From RGIG8775 sp045128735 (GTDB lineage Bacteria; Bacillota; Clostridia; Oscillospirales; CAG-272), in the NCBI GenBank assembly GCA_045128735.1, contig JBGVRT010000017.1, forward strand, positions 1 through 64,000: a DNA stretch of 64,000 nucleotides. Reading direction: 5' to 3'. Below, piece after piece: positions 50,850 to 61,400 of the stretch. Both the position numbers and the translations under genes were made by a program. The notes under the pieces are model-generated. The model made no database searches and was not told the DNA's origin. It saw only the letters and a program-made list of their open reading frames with translations. The stretch's first letter is position 1; every line of letters begins with the position of its first letter.

Positions 50850-52695
50850 AAAAATAAAACAGAAGTTTTCTTCGATTGTAAAAAACAATGTCACAATGCT
50901 TGCAAAGATTGCAAGATACACACCCATATACTTCTTCCTTATGCTGAGTGAGGGAATTTTATGGGGCTTTATTCACTCGGCAGAGTCGATTTTCAATTAC
51001 AATCTGCTTAACACCGTGGACGGTGGAGATTTTGCGTACGCCGCAAAAATAATCGCCGTAATGGCAAGCTTTTGGATTCTTGCTTACGTGTTTGACAAGT
51101 GGTACTGGTGCATTATGAATCCGCTTATAAAGCGAAAGCTTCACCTCCGTATGCACGAGGAAATGTTCGTAAAGGCGCTGTCGCTTGACCTTTCCTGCTT
51201 TGACGACCCCGAGTTCTACAACGATTTCGTATGGGCGATGAACGAGTCCGACCAAAGGGCGGTTCAGGTTATTGAGGACACAGGAAAGCTTATTAACCGC
51301 ATTGTGGCTTCGGCAACCCTTTTCGGTCTGCTGTTTACGGTAGACCCGATTATTGCGGTAATACTTTTCCTTTCGTCGATTGTAACGGTAGTCTGCAATC
51401 TTCTTGGCAACAAGGTCAGCTTCAAGCACAGCAAAGAGACAAATCCGCTTTGGAGAAAGAAAAATTACATAAACCGAGTTTACCACCTTGCCGACTACGC
51501 AAAGGAGCTTCGCATACGCCGTGCCAACGAGCTTTTAATGGCTGAATACGACGAAAACACCGAAAAAATTATTGCCGCAGAAAAGAAATACGGTAAAAAA
51601 TATTTCCTGCTCTACGGCTTGGGATGGAACGCGATTGGAACTCTGACTACCTTTGCGGTAACGCTTTACATGATATTTATGCTTGCACGCGGCGAGCTTG
51701 AGGTAGGCGGCTTTGCGGCAAGCGTTGGCGTGGTCTGGCGCATAAGATGGCTGCTTGTGGATATGATTGACCGCTTGACAAAATACGCCAAGCACTCGCT
51801 TTATATCGAAAAATATCTTGAATTTATGCGCTTTACCCCCGAAATAAAGGACGGAATCACAGACATTCCCGAATTTGAAAATCTTGAATTTTGCGACGTA
51901 AGCTTTTCCTACGAGTTCTCGGCTCACCCCAAATACCGATTCCACGAGGAGGATTATGAGCCTCCCAAAAAGGAGGACGGCAAAAACGTGCTCTCTCACG
52001 TTGACCTCAAGCTTTCTAAGGGCGACAAGATAGCCATTGTAGGCTACAACGGCGCAGGCAAGACCACACTTATCAAGCTTATTATGCGTCTGTATGACCC
52101 CACCGAGGGTGAGATACTTTACAATGGCATAAACATAAAGGATTTCGAACCCACAGCATACAGAAAAAAGATTGGAACAGTATTTCAGGACTTCAAGATA
52201 TTCGCCACCTCGATTGCCGAAAACGTTATGAACGGCGGATATGATGAGCGCGACAGGCAAACCGTTATTTCGGCACTGAACACAGCCGACTTTGGCGATA
52301 AGCTTGCAACGCTTGACGAGGGCATACACACCCACCTTACTCGCGAATTTAACGAAAAAGGAACAAACCTTTCGGGCGGTGAGTCGCAAAAGATTGCCAT
52401 TTCGCGTGTTTTCGCCAAGAACTATCCCATAGTGATTATGGACGAGCCTTCCAGTGCACTTGACCCAATGGCTGAATACAACCTTAACCAATCAATCCTG
52501 CACAACACGGACGACAAAACGGTGATTTTCATTTCACACCGTCTTTCCACGACACGCATTGCGGACAAAATATATATGTTCGACCGCGGTGCGCTTGTGG
52601 AGGAAGGCAGCCACGCAGAGCTGCTTGAAAGAAAGGGCAAATATGCAGAAATGTTCCGCGTTCAGTCTGAAAAGTATCAAGATGACGAGGGATAA
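50842..52695 (+). CDS. ABC exporter subunit B (fused membrane + ATPase)
   Basis: 617 aa. Six membrane segments and ATPase with Walker A GYNGAGKTT, signature LSGGESQ, Walker B IVIMDEPSSALDP, and H-loop FISHRLS. Conserved PEFYNDFVWAMNESDQRA in the membrane half parallels PAFYDKYVKAMDEAYNR in subunit A, showing a duplication origin. Partner of subunit A. Confidence 0.9.
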   Translation: MSKKIKQKFSSIVKNNVTMLAKIARYTPIYFFLMLSEGILWGFIHSAESIFNYNLLNTVDGGDFAYAAKIIAVMASFWILAYVFDKWYWCIMNPLIKRKLHLRMHEEMFVKALSLDLSCFDDPEFYNDFVWAMNESDQRAVQVIEDTGKLINRIVASATLFGLLFTVDPIIAVILFLSSIVTVVCNLLGNKVSFKHSKETNPLWRKKNYINRVYHLADYAKELRIRRANELLMAEYDENTEKIIAAEKKYGKKYFLLYGLGWNAIGTLTTFAVTLYMIFMLARGELEVGGFAASVGVVWRIRWLLVDMIDRLTKYAKHSLYIEKYLEFMRFTPEIKDGITDIPEFENLEFCDVSFSYEFSAHPKYRFHEEDYEPPKKEDGKNVLSHVDLKLSKGDKIAIVGYNGAGKTTLIKLIMRLYDPTEGEILYNGINIKDFEPTAYRKKIGTVFQDFKIFATSIAENVMNGGYDERDRQTVISALNTADFGDKLATLDEGIHTHLTREFNEKGTNLSGGESQKIAISRVFAKNYPIVIMDEPSSALDPMAEYNLNQSILHNTDDKTVIFISHRLSTTRIADKIYMFDRGALVEEGSHAELLERKGKYAEMFRVQSEKYQDDEG

Positions 52696-52699
52696 AAAA

Positions 52700-52726
52700 C
52701 GGGGCTGTCTCGCAGAGACAGCCCCG
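52700..52726. terminator. Bidirectional terminator between ABC and GH2 genes
   Basis: CGGGGCTGTCTC / GAGACAGCCCCG with GCA loop; T tract on the minus strand. Confidence 0.9.
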
Positions 52727-52745
52727 TTAACTATTGGTTACCTAT

Positions 52746-55013
52746 TTAATTCTTGGGCTTGCGGATGCGGTTGAGCTGCTTATTCATCTTAAGAAGCTCC
52801 TCCTTGGTGAAGTTCACGTTCATCATTCCCATCATACTTGAGAGACGAAGAACCGTAAATCCACCCATCATTTCCATAAGTCCGCCGTCTGCCTTAAGGT
52901 CAACCTCAAAGCCGCCCGACTTCTTTTCGCCTGCGTCCTTGCCCTTCTTACTTGCGTTCATCTTTTTCTTGATCTTAAGACCCATAGAAATGAACCAAAG
53001 CTTTCCGCGCTTGGACTTCATAATGTCGGATATCTTGTCGTTGAGCGAATATCTGCCCTCGATCTCAACTACGTCAAACCAGTTAAGCACCGCTCCGACT
53101 TCCTTGAGAACGTAGTCCATATTCATTTCGTCAACCTTGCGGATCTTGCCCTCGTCGCTGAGGTCGCCCGCCTTTGCCACGATAGTGGTTTCGCCCTCAT
53201 TCTTTACGTCAAAGTAGAAGAAGTGGTCGGGCGCGGTCTTTTTGCCGATGCTCTCGCCGTTAACGAAGAGCTCTACCTCGGGCTGATTGGAGTAAACGGT
53301 CACCTTTGTAACGTCCTCAACGCGGTCGATATATCTCTTACCGCAAAGGTGAACAAAGGGATCGTCGGACAGCCAAGCCTTATATGCGTAGAAGGCGTCC
53401 TTCTTATACTTTCTGTCCATAGTGATAAGACCCTTATGGTTCTGTCCGTTCTCGCCGCCCTCTGCTCTCGCGTCTGCGCCGAAGTCAAACATATTCCATA
53501 CGTGTGTCGCCCAGATATACTTACGACTGAAGAGCTGTTTGATAAGCTCCTCGTGGTAGAACGCCTGATACTCCTCGGAGTAGTCGCCCTGCTTGGGGTC
53601 GCTTGTATGCCAGTTGAGCGCCTCGCATCCGTACTCGCTGATACCTATCGGGATATTGGGGTGGATCTCGTGGAATTTATCGAACCAAGGTCCGTTCATC
53701 GAGGTATCTCCGCCGTACCAACCGAAATAGTGGTTATAAGAAACAAGGTCGGGAATCTGGAGATATGGGTCGTCCATCTTGCACATAGAAACCGCCGCGA
53801 TGGTGGTAAGACGCGTCTTATCCATTTCGTGAACAAGGTCGTTGAGTATGCGGTGATTCTCAAGAAGATCGTCATCGGAGCCGCCGATGGAGATTTCGTT
53901 GGAAAGTCCCCAAACGCAGATAGACGCGTGGTTATAATTCTGAGTGATAAGCTCCTTCATCTGCGAGATCGTGTTCTCGCGTCCGCCGGGCATATGCTTG
54001 GAGATATAGGGAATCTCCGCCCAGATAACCAGACCCTTTTCGTCGCAAAGGTCGTAGAAATACTGATCGTGCTGATAGTGAGCAAGGCGGATAGTAGTTG
54101 CGCCAACCTCCATAATAAGGTCGATATCCTCCTCGTGGTGCTCGGGAAGAAGCGCGTTTCCTATGCCGAGTCTGTCCTGGTGGCGCGATACGCCGCGAAG
54201 GGGGTATTCCTCACCGTTAAGGATAAATCCGTTATTGGGGTCAACCTTGAAGCTGCGGCAACCGAAGCGATTGCAAACGTTGTCAAGCACCTCACCGTTT
54301 TCAACGATCTCAACCTCACAGCAGTAGAGGTAGGGATCGCGGCGTCCGTGCCAAAGGTGAACGTCCTTAATCTCAAAAGTGACCTTCTTATCTGTGGACT
54401 CAATCTTCTGAAGCTCGTTTTCGTCCTTATCGTAGATTGTATAAACGATAGTCTGACCCTCTGAGAGGTCGGTGGTATAAACCTCAACCTCAACGCTTGC
54501 GTCCTTGCCTTCGATTGCGGGGGTTATTTTAAGTCCGCTTCCGCCATAGTAATCAAGGTCAAAGTGAGCCTTATTCACAGCGATAAGATTTACGTTTCTG
54601 TAAAGACCGCCGTAGAAGGTAAAGTCAGCCATCTGGGGATAAACAGTATCATTGGGCGAGTTGTCAACGACAACCGCGATCTCGGTGTTTTCCGAAAGCT
54701 TTTCGGTGATATTTACGCGCCAGGTGGAGTAACCGCCGTCGTGGTGAGCAAGCTTTTCGCCGCCCACGTAAACGTCGGCAGAGGAGTTTGCTCCGCGGAA
54801 CTCGAGGTAGTAAAGGTCAGCCTCGGGAAGCTCGGACTTTACGAGAGTTTTTACGTAAAGGCAAGAGCCTCTGAAGTAGTCGTTGCCGCCGTCCTGTCCG
54901 TCTGTTGCGTTCCAGGAATGAGGAAGAGTAACCTTCTCGCCCTCGCGTACAGCTATGTCAGCTGTGTTCTTGGCAAAAAGCCAGTTTTCATTTAAATTAA
55001 GAATATTTCTCAC
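52746..55013 (-). CDS. GH2 beta-galactosidase-like enzyme with unusual C-terminal tail
   Basis: 755 aa. Jelly-roll N-terminal domain (FRGSCLYVKTL...GGYSTWRVNITEKL), immunoglobulin-like domain, and TIM barrel with the acid/base motif WGLSNEIS and nucleophile motif ISEYGCEAL. No signal peptide, so it acts on imported oligosaccharides. After the usual end, the last 110 residues are a basic, Met-rich segment (KLWFISMGLKIKKKMNASKKGKD, MMGGFTVLRLSSMMGMMNV) of no known family. Start GTG 55013 follows GGAG; the TTG at 55031 has none. Probably works with the upstream GPH symporter. Confidence 0.85.
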   Translation of the reverse strand: MRNILNLNENWLFAKNTADIAVREGEKVTLPHSWNATDGQDGGNDYFRGSCLYVKTLVKSELPEADLYYLEFRGANSSADVYVGGEKLAHHDGGYSTWRVNITEKLSENTEIAVVVDNSPNDTVYPQMADFTFYGGLYRNVNLIAVNKAHFDLDYYGGSGLKITPAIEGKDASVEVEVYTTDLSEGQTIVYTIYDKDENELQKIESTDKKVTFEIKDVHLWHGRRDPYLYCCEVEIVENGEVLDNVCNRFGCRSFKVDPNNGFILNGEEYPLRGVSRHQDRLGIGNALLPEHHEEDIDLIMEVGATTIRLAHYQHDQYFYDLCDEKGLVIWAEIPYISKHMPGGRENTISQMKELITQNYNHASICVWGLSNEISIGGSDDDLLENHRILNDLVHEMDKTRLTTIAAVSMCKMDDPYLQIPDLVSYNHYFGWYGGDTSMNGPWFDKFHEIHPNIPIGISEYGCEALNWHTSDPKQGDYSEEYQAFYHEELIKQLFSRKYIWATHVWNMFDFGADARAEGGENGQNHKGLITMDRKYKKDAFYAYKAWLSDDPFVHLCGKRYIDRVEDVTKVTVYSNQPEVELFVNGESIGKKTAPDHFFYFDVKNEGETTIVAKAGDLSDEGKIRKVDEMNMDYVLKEVGAVLNWFDVVEIEGRYSLNDKISDIMKSKRGKLWFISMGLKIKKKMNASKKGKDAGEKKSGGFEVDLKADGGLMEMMGGFTVLRLSSMMGMMNVNFTKEELLKMNKQLNRIRKPKN

Positions 55014-55099
55014 GTTTTTTCTCCGTTTCAATAAAGGTTTTAAGTTTATTTTACCGCTAAAATGTTAATAGGATATTACGGTGAAGTATATTTTCAAAA

Positions 55100-55126
55100 G
55101 TCGGCGTCCGCAGAGCGGACACCGAC
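55100..55126 (-). terminator. Terminator between GPH symporter and GH2
   Basis: GTCGG-c-GTCCGC / GCGGAC-a-CCGAC, followed by TTTTG on the minus strand; partial separation of the two genes. Confidence 0.7.
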
Positions 55127-55133
55127 GGGGTTA

Positions 55134-56621
55134 TCAAACGAGATTGTCGGCGTCCTCAGCCGTAGTGTATGTAAGTACGTCATCAGCCTCAACGTCGCGT
55201 CCGAGCTCCTTATTCATCTTTGCAAGGGTCTTCTTGTCAAGGTTGTAAATAAGAGCAAGTCCTACAAACTGCATAATCGCCGCAACAAGGAAGAGTGCCG
55301 CAACGAGAACACGAAGGTTAACCGCTACGTCCCAAGAAAGGAGAGTAACGTCTATCTTAGCGTTTCCGAATTCGTCAACAGCGTTGTTAACGTAGCCAAG
55401 GCTGTTCATAATAACGAGAGCAACCGCAGGACCTACGCCCTGAGCGAGCTTACGGAAGAAGGAGTGAAGCGAATAAACAACGCCCTCCTCGCGCTTGCCC
55501 GTTTTCCACTCGTTGTAGTCGATTGCATCGCCCATCATTGCCCATGAAACTGTGGAGTAGATGCCGAGACCAAGGCTGTAGACAAGCTGGCAAAGGATGT
55601 AGATTACAAGGTCGAGACCTGTGTTATCGGGTGTGATTATGAAAAGTCCGAGACCGCCGATAATAGAGCAGATAGCACCCACAACCGAAAGCTCCTTCTT
55701 GCCGTACTTTGTAACCATCTTACGCGCAAGAGGGGTGAACACTACGATAGGAATCATAGCGAAGAGCTGGACGATACCCGATATCTTGGTATTCTTGAAG
55801 TAAATCTGGAAAACTACCGAAACTGCTGTAGCCGCACCCTGCATACCGATAAACATACCCATAGCCGCGATGGTTGCGCCAACTGCGGGGCGGTTAAGAC
55901 AGAAGTTCTTGAGTGCCGCAAAAACGTTGAACTTGGGCTGTTCCTCGTTAAGCTTTACGTCGGTATCAACACGAAGCTCGGTGTTCTTTATCATAAACTG
56001 GAAGCAGATAAAGCCGAGCACGCCCATAATAAGTGCCGCGATAAACACCTTTACGCCGTTAAGCGATTCGTCGGGGTTGTAGATAATAAAGGGGAGAATA
56101 ACCATAGGAAGCATATTTCCTACCATAGAGCCGATAGAACGCCAAGCCGAAAGCGAAGCGCGGTCCGCGGGGTCGTTGGAAATAAGCGAGAGAAGCGAGC
56201 CGTAAGGCACGTTTGCGATAGTGTAAAAGGCATCCCAGATTACGTAACCCGCAATAAAGATGATAAACTTAGCCCAAACGGGTGCCTGCGGGAAAGGCAG
56301 GAAGCAGCACGCGCCGCCCACGATAAGTCCTATAGAGCCTGCCCAGATGTAGGCAAGGAACTTATTTTTCTTATACTTGCGTCTGTCGGCGTCGATGATA
56401 GAGCCGATAAGTGGGTCGTTGATAGCGTCCCAGAACTGAACGATAACGAGAAGGAGCGAGTACCAAAGACCCATACCCATTACCTGAGTCCAGAAAAGTG
56501 CCATCGTTCCCTTGAGCGCGAAGCTCATGTTACATCCAAGATCGCCTGCGGCATACGCCACGCTGTCTCTTATGCCGAAAGCGCGCTTGCCGTTTGCATC
56601 AAGCTTTGGTGCTTTTTTCAT
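55134..56621 (-). CDS. GPH-family sugar:cation symporter
   Basis: 495 aa, 12 membrane segments. WDAINDPLIGSIIDADRRKYKKNKFLAYI and DAFYTIANVPYGSLLSLISNDPADRASLSAWRSIG are GPH family motifs (melibiose/xyloside type). Imports glycosides, probably the substrate of the GH2 and of the secreted enzymes' products. Divergent from an AraC regulator. Confidence 0.92.
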   Translation of the reverse strand: MKKAPKLDANGKRAFGIRDSVAYAAGDLGCNMSFALKGTMALFWTQVMGMGLWYSLLLVIVQFWDAINDPLIGSIIDADRRKYKKNKFLAYIWAGSIGLIVGGACCFLPFPQAPVWAKFIIFIAGYVIWDAFYTIANVPYGSLLSLISNDPADRASLSAWRSIGSMVGNMLPMVILPFIIYNPDESLNGVKVFIAALIMGVLGFICFQFMIKNTELRVDTDVKLNEEQPKFNVFAALKNFCLNRPAVGATIAAMGMFIGMQGAATAVSVVFQIYFKNTKISGIVQLFAMIPIVVFTPLARKMVTKYGKKELSVVGAICSIIGGLGLFIITPDNTGLDLVIYILCQLVYSLGLGIYSTVSWAMMGDAIDYNEWKTGKREEGVVYSLHSFFRKLAQGVGPAVALVIMNSLGYVNNAVDEFGNAKIDVTLLSWDVAVNLRVLVAALFLVAAIMQFVGLALIYNLDKKTLAKMNKELGRDVEADDVLTYTTAEDADNLV

Positions 56622-56644
56622 AGCTTTTTCCTCTTTTCATTTTT

Positions 56645-56660
56645 ACTCGGAACACCGAGT
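56645..56660. promoter_or_regulatory. Inverted repeat in the GPH symporter leader
   Basis: ACTCGG-AACA-CCGAGT just upstream of the symporter RBS; possible operator. Confidence 0.45.
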
Positions 56661-56757
56661 TTTATTCTTTCTTATAGTATAAAAGATAATAGCTTTTCAA
56701 CGTGAGTAATTTTTTAATGTGTTTTTGTATTTTTTTCATTTTTGCGATAAAACTATG

Positions 56758-56786
56758 TTGATTTTTCACAAAAGAAGTGTTATAAT
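56758..56786 (+). promoter_or_regulatory. Promoter of the AraC-type regulator
   Basis: TTGATT (56758-56763), 17 nt, TATAAT (56781-56786). Confidence 0.65.
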
Positions 56787-56827
56787 AAATGCGTAAGTTA
56801 AAAAATTTCACAATAAAAGGAGTATGT

Positions 56828-58039
56828 ATGTTTTACCAAAACGAGCTTTCCTTTCTTTGCGATATTCTAAAAAAAAGCCGAATAAACGTACACACGGTAG
56901 CACTTGCCGATCTTGACAAATCCATATCCGACGGCTATCTTGACGAGCTGTTCGCGGACGGCGACCGCTTCCGCGGTAAGCTTCCCGACTTTGCACCGCA
57001 AACGCTGTACCGATTCAGAGATAAATTTGAGCGGAACTATCTTTTTATGCAGCTTGTTGACAGCGACGAGCCGACGGTTTTGTGCGTTGGTCCTTACCTC
57101 GCCTCTGCCCTGTCGGAGCAGAGGATACTTGAGATAGGTGAGCTTAACGGAATCTCACCGCAAAAGCAACGCTACGTATCCGAATACTACATGGCACTTC
57201 CCATAGTCGAGGACAGCAGCCCAATATCCACGGTGATAACCACGTTTTGCGAAAGGGTTTGGGGCACACCGTCCTTTGCCGTAATCGACGTCACCAACCA
57301 ACCTTCCGCGCCCTACGCGCCCATGAGCCGTTCTATGGTAAACGACGGTACAGCCGACTCGCTGATAAATCTCAAGGCAATGGAAATGCGTTATTCGTTT
57401 GAAAACGAGCTGATGCGGGCGGTCTCTCTCGGTCAGCCCCATATGGAGGACAGGTTAAAGGAGGCTTTTTCGCCCGAAATGTTCGAAAAGCGAGCCGCCG
57501 ACCCACTTCGCAACGCCAAAAATTACGGTGTGATAATGAACACTCTGCTCAGAAAAGCGGCGGAAAACGGCGGTGTGCATCCCTTATATCTTGATAGAAT
57601 GTCATCGGAATTTGCCCACAAAATAGAGGCTCTTCCCTCGCTTTCCGAGAGCGCGAAGCTGATGTGCGAAATGTTCCGAGGATACTGCCGACTCGTGCGC
57701 AAGCACTCGCTGGGAAGCCTTGCGCCGCTTGTGCAAAAGACAATAATGATAATAGATGCCGACCTCTCCGCCGACATTTCGCCAAGCTCGCTTGCTAAGG
57801 CGCAGGGCATATCGCTCGGCTACCTTTCCACGCTGTTTAAGAAAGAGACGGGGAAAACTCTTTCCGAGTACATCTGCGAAAGACGAATGGAATACGCGGC
57901 GTATCTTTTGCGAACCACCTCGCTGCAAATTCAGACCATTGCTCTGCACTGCGGTATTCTTGATGTTCAGTATTTTTCAAAGATATTCAAAAAATATCTC
58001 AACCTCACCCCAAGCCAATACCGCACGGAGAACAAATAG
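56828..58039 (+). CDS. AraC-family regulator of the glycoside locus
   Basis: 403 aa. A long N-terminal region (about 1-300) not recognised as cupin, and a C-terminal AraC double HTH (ISPSSLAKAQGISLGYLSTLFKKETGKTLSEYI and IQTIALHCGILDVQYFSKIFKKYLNLTPSQYR). ATG 56828 has AAAGGAG. Divergent from the GPH symporter, so likely its activator. Confidence 0.88.
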   Translation: MFYQNELSFLCDILKKSRINVHTVALADLDKSISDGYLDELFADGDRFRGKLPDFAPQTLYRFRDKFERNYLFMQLVDSDEPTVLCVGPYLASALSEQRILEIGELNGISPQKQRYVSEYYMALPIVEDSSPISTVITTFCERVWGTPSFAVIDVTNQPSAPYAPMSRSMVNDGTADSLINLKAMEMRYSFENELMRAVSLGQPHMEDRLKEAFSPEMFEKRAADPLRNAKNYGVIMNTLLRKAAENGGVHPLYLDRMSSEFAHKIEALPSLSESAKLMCEMFRGYCRLVRKHSLGSLAPLVQKTIMIIDADLSADISPSSLAKAQGISLGYLSTLFKKETGKTLSEYICERRMEYAAYLLRTTSLQIQTIALHCGILDVQYFSKIFKKYLNLTPSQYRTENK

Positions 58040-58077
58040 CGGCAAAGGCGGTGGGGAGACGGGAGAACAGGGAGGCG

Positions 58078-58345
58078 GTCGCTTTTTGTAAAAAGCTCCG
58101 CAAAAACTTTTCGGAAGTTTCTTTGTTATGGTTGGGTGACTCGACGGTAAATTGGTGTTTAGCGGCGAAGACCCGCTTCGCTCACAAGGTCGCAAGCGAC
58201 CTGCCCGCAGCCCTATAGGTCAGCGCACCGTTGTTTGTGCGAACATAGTGCCACGCGTCCCACTCGGTGTCTAAACAACACCTCGTTAGCTTTGGACGAC
58301 CGATAAATTGGTGTTTGAAGGTGTGTTCGCACCGCTAAACAATAA
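58078..58345. repeat. Composite dispersed repeat block
   Basis: No gene. Module B (GCTTTTTGTAAAAAGCTCC..., 58081-58112), module A copies with ATTGGTGTTT cores (58127-58160 and 58300-58330), a CGAAG/CTTCG hairpin, AGGTCGC-AA-GCGACCT, and an inverted copy of the TATGTTCGCACAAAC module (58233-58252). Same family as 9600-9955. Confidence 0.75.
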
Positions 58346-58368
58346 TTTTTACCTCCATCAAATATTTT

Positions 58369-58400
58369 AAGGGGATGTCCGTTTAACGAGACATCCCCTT
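58369..58400. terminator. Bidirectional terminator
   Basis: AAGGGGATGTC / GACATCCCCTT, 11-bp stem, between the AraC gene and the converging secreted enzyme. Confidence 0.85.
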
Positions 58401-58414
58401 TTAGTAATGCATGA

Positions 58415-61400
58415 TTATTTATGAATTGAATCAAAGTAATCGATAAGGCTGAAAATGTTATCAGTTATAAGCTTCATCGAGTCTGTAAGCTCCTTATACA
58501 TATTCATCTTATTATCGTAAATACCCTTATTCGAGCCAAGGTTTGAGGTGTCGCCCTCACCCTTGTAGTGAACCTTAAGAGACGGAGCAAAGGCAGGTCC
58601 GTTCTCAACAACGTCACCCGTAAGTACGTTTGTATACGCGCTTATCTCGCCGTTCTGATAGTCGTACGCGCGGTAAAGATTTCCGCCCTCGTCAACAAAT
58701 ATTGTCTGGTCGTTATCTCTGAAGCGGTACCATGTCCAACCTACGCAAGTCTGCGACTCGAGAAGCACAAGCGTATAGTTCTCGTAATAAGCCGCTCTGT
58801 CTGCCTGTGTCTTAACTATAGAGCCCGCATTGGTCTGATTTCCAAAGCCATAGCCGTTCATATCCACGGCGTCGTCTGCCTTTGTGAAGAACTCTGTTAC
58901 GATAAAGGGCTTGCCCGTATACTTGTACATATACTGAATAGTCTCTATCGAGGGAGTAAGACCGCCGTAAAGGTTTACTGTAAGCACGTCAACGTACTTG
59001 GACGCCGCGCGGAGGTAGCCCTCGCTGGTCTTGTTCTCGGAGTGGATTCTGTTGCCGAGATACATATAGTGACCAAGTCCGCCGTTGTCAATAGCTTCGG
59101 TGATAACCTTATAGTATCTGTTATATACGAACGCCTTAAACTCCTCGGACATCTCGTCGGTAACGTCGGTTACAGACGGGTTGGGGTTGCCCGTATGCTT
59201 GATAAGCCAAGTCCAAGCCGTAGCGTAGGAGAAGGCGTTAACGGGCTCGGTGGGGTCAATGGTAAGATAGCAGTAAAGCATATCTGTCTGCGAGGGTATC
59301 TCGTTATCCGAGTAAAGACCGAGAACGAAGGGGCTGTTTCTGTACTGCTCACCTACAGCGGCAACCTTGCCTTCGCAATAGGTAATGAAGTCGGGGTCAA
59401 ACACGTTCATGGTGTTGTTGTGAAGAAACTTAGCCGAACCGCCTGTAGAAATGCCAAGCGCAAGACTTCCGCTGCCCATATAACCCGAAATACATCCAAG
59501 GCTTACGGCTCTTGAAAGCTTGTTCTGATCAAAGAGTCCTGCCGCACCGCCCCAATAGGTATTGATACCGATTGATCTCAGCTCGGTTGCAACCTCACGG
59601 CAGAAGTTTTCTTCGCTACCGTACTTTGCAAGCGAAGCCTCTATCTGATTTGTTGTTGCGCCAACCTCGGCGGTGTTGATACCCGTCGCAAAGAAGGGAT
59701 TTCCAAGCGGGTCAATAATGTACGTGCGGACACCGTGCTTTTCGGTATGGAAATAGCCCGTAGCCTCGCCCTTTATACCCGAATTGGTAATTCCGCCGTA
59801 CTCGTCGTACTCGGAAATCTCACCGGGATTGAAGCCCGTAAGGCTATCAAGCGAACGAGCGTAAACCTTTGCGTTCCACTTCTGTGCGGGCGAGTTTGAC
59901 TTCCAATCAACCTTTACGGTGTAGTCGCCCACAGGTTGTGTATTCGCCACGTCCTTAAGTCCTACAGTCTCATAAGGCTCGTGACCGTAAAGCGCATCGT
60001 AATCATGCTTGAACCATTCGTTTACTATCTGCTCGGCGTAGCCCCAAGGCTCATAGCCTATATTCTTAAGCTTACCGAGGTTGATTTCGTGGTTGTACAT
60101 AATGGGATAAACCACAAGCTTGGGAGCGCCGGTTTCAGATTCTGAAGACGCAATACTGCCCTCTCCGCCCGTCTCCACCTCAACGTTGGAGATCTTGAAG
60201 GCTACCTGACCGTCCTTGGCGTGCTTGATAACGTAATCGGTAACGTCAACCTGAGTGTATTCCTTAGAAACGTAACGAACGTCGCCGATGTACTCAATTT
60301 CGCCTGCAAGGTCATTGCAGTTTCTTCCGTTAAGCTCGGTCTCTGTCCAATTTGTGTCAACTCCGCAAATATCGGCAAGAATACCGCCCTCTGCCTTTTC
60401 CTCATCGGAAAGCGCGCGGTGGCTCTTGGAGTAGAACTCAAGATATATACGGCTTGAAGAGGTAAGTCTTTTAATAGCTATATCAGAGAAGGCAAACTTG
60501 ATGTAAACGTGACGCGTGTACTGATTGTTCTGACCCGACTCCTTGATAACAAGGTTTACGTTATTACCGAAATTCTCCTCTGTGCCAAGTCTTACAAAGG
60601 TGTCGTCGGTAGGAGTAGCGGTGTACTCAACCGAGCTTCCGCCAATGGTAAAGGTGGGATATCCGTCCGCGGATTCTCCCGAATAGATAAGTATAGCCGC
60701 GTCGCCGAAGTAGCGCATTCCGTCCTTTTTGATGTAGGGGCGTACAATTACCTCGGTGTGGATCGAGTTTGCGTCAAGTCCCTCAACAGGGATAGGCACG
60801 ATATATTTTGAGCCAAGCTCTGCAGCGGTGACGGTCTTGCCGTCTGCCACAAGTGACTCGTAAACAGTTGTGATGTTAACGTCCTGCTCCTTTGCCACAA
60901 GCTCACCGTTTTCGGGGGCAAGAGTGGTAACAAGGAAGCCTGCTCTGCTGTACTCGCTTACGTTTTCGATATTAGTTCCCGCCACAACGCGAAGGTCGAA
61001 CTTGCCGCCCTCGGGCTTGGTGGTCTGGTAAGCGACGTAATCTGCCGCCGCCTCCTCAACAAGTCCTATACGGTAGGAGCTGTTGGAGTACACCGAAATA
61101 TTGCTGAAGTATGCGGTATAGGAGTAACGCGCGTCAAAGAAACGCACCTGAGACTTTGCGAGCGTTGTGGGCTTACCTATTTTGTAGCTGAGAAGATTCT
61201 GTCCGTTGATATAGACCTCACAGAAGCCTGTAAGAGAGCTGATAAGGAAACGGATGTTGAACCATTCGCCAAGCGGAAGCTTTGCCGCGCTCTTCTGTTC
61301 GGGCTTCTCAACAGGTGTTGTGCCCGTGCAGAGATAGCCTTCGTCATCAACGCGTATCGAACGGTAGGTAAGAGCGCCCGACTCACCGCCCGTTATCCAT

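Noticed and set aside
53223..54464. 413-codon open frame opposite the GH2 gene
   Set aside because: Shadow of the GH2 catalytic region; no start signal.
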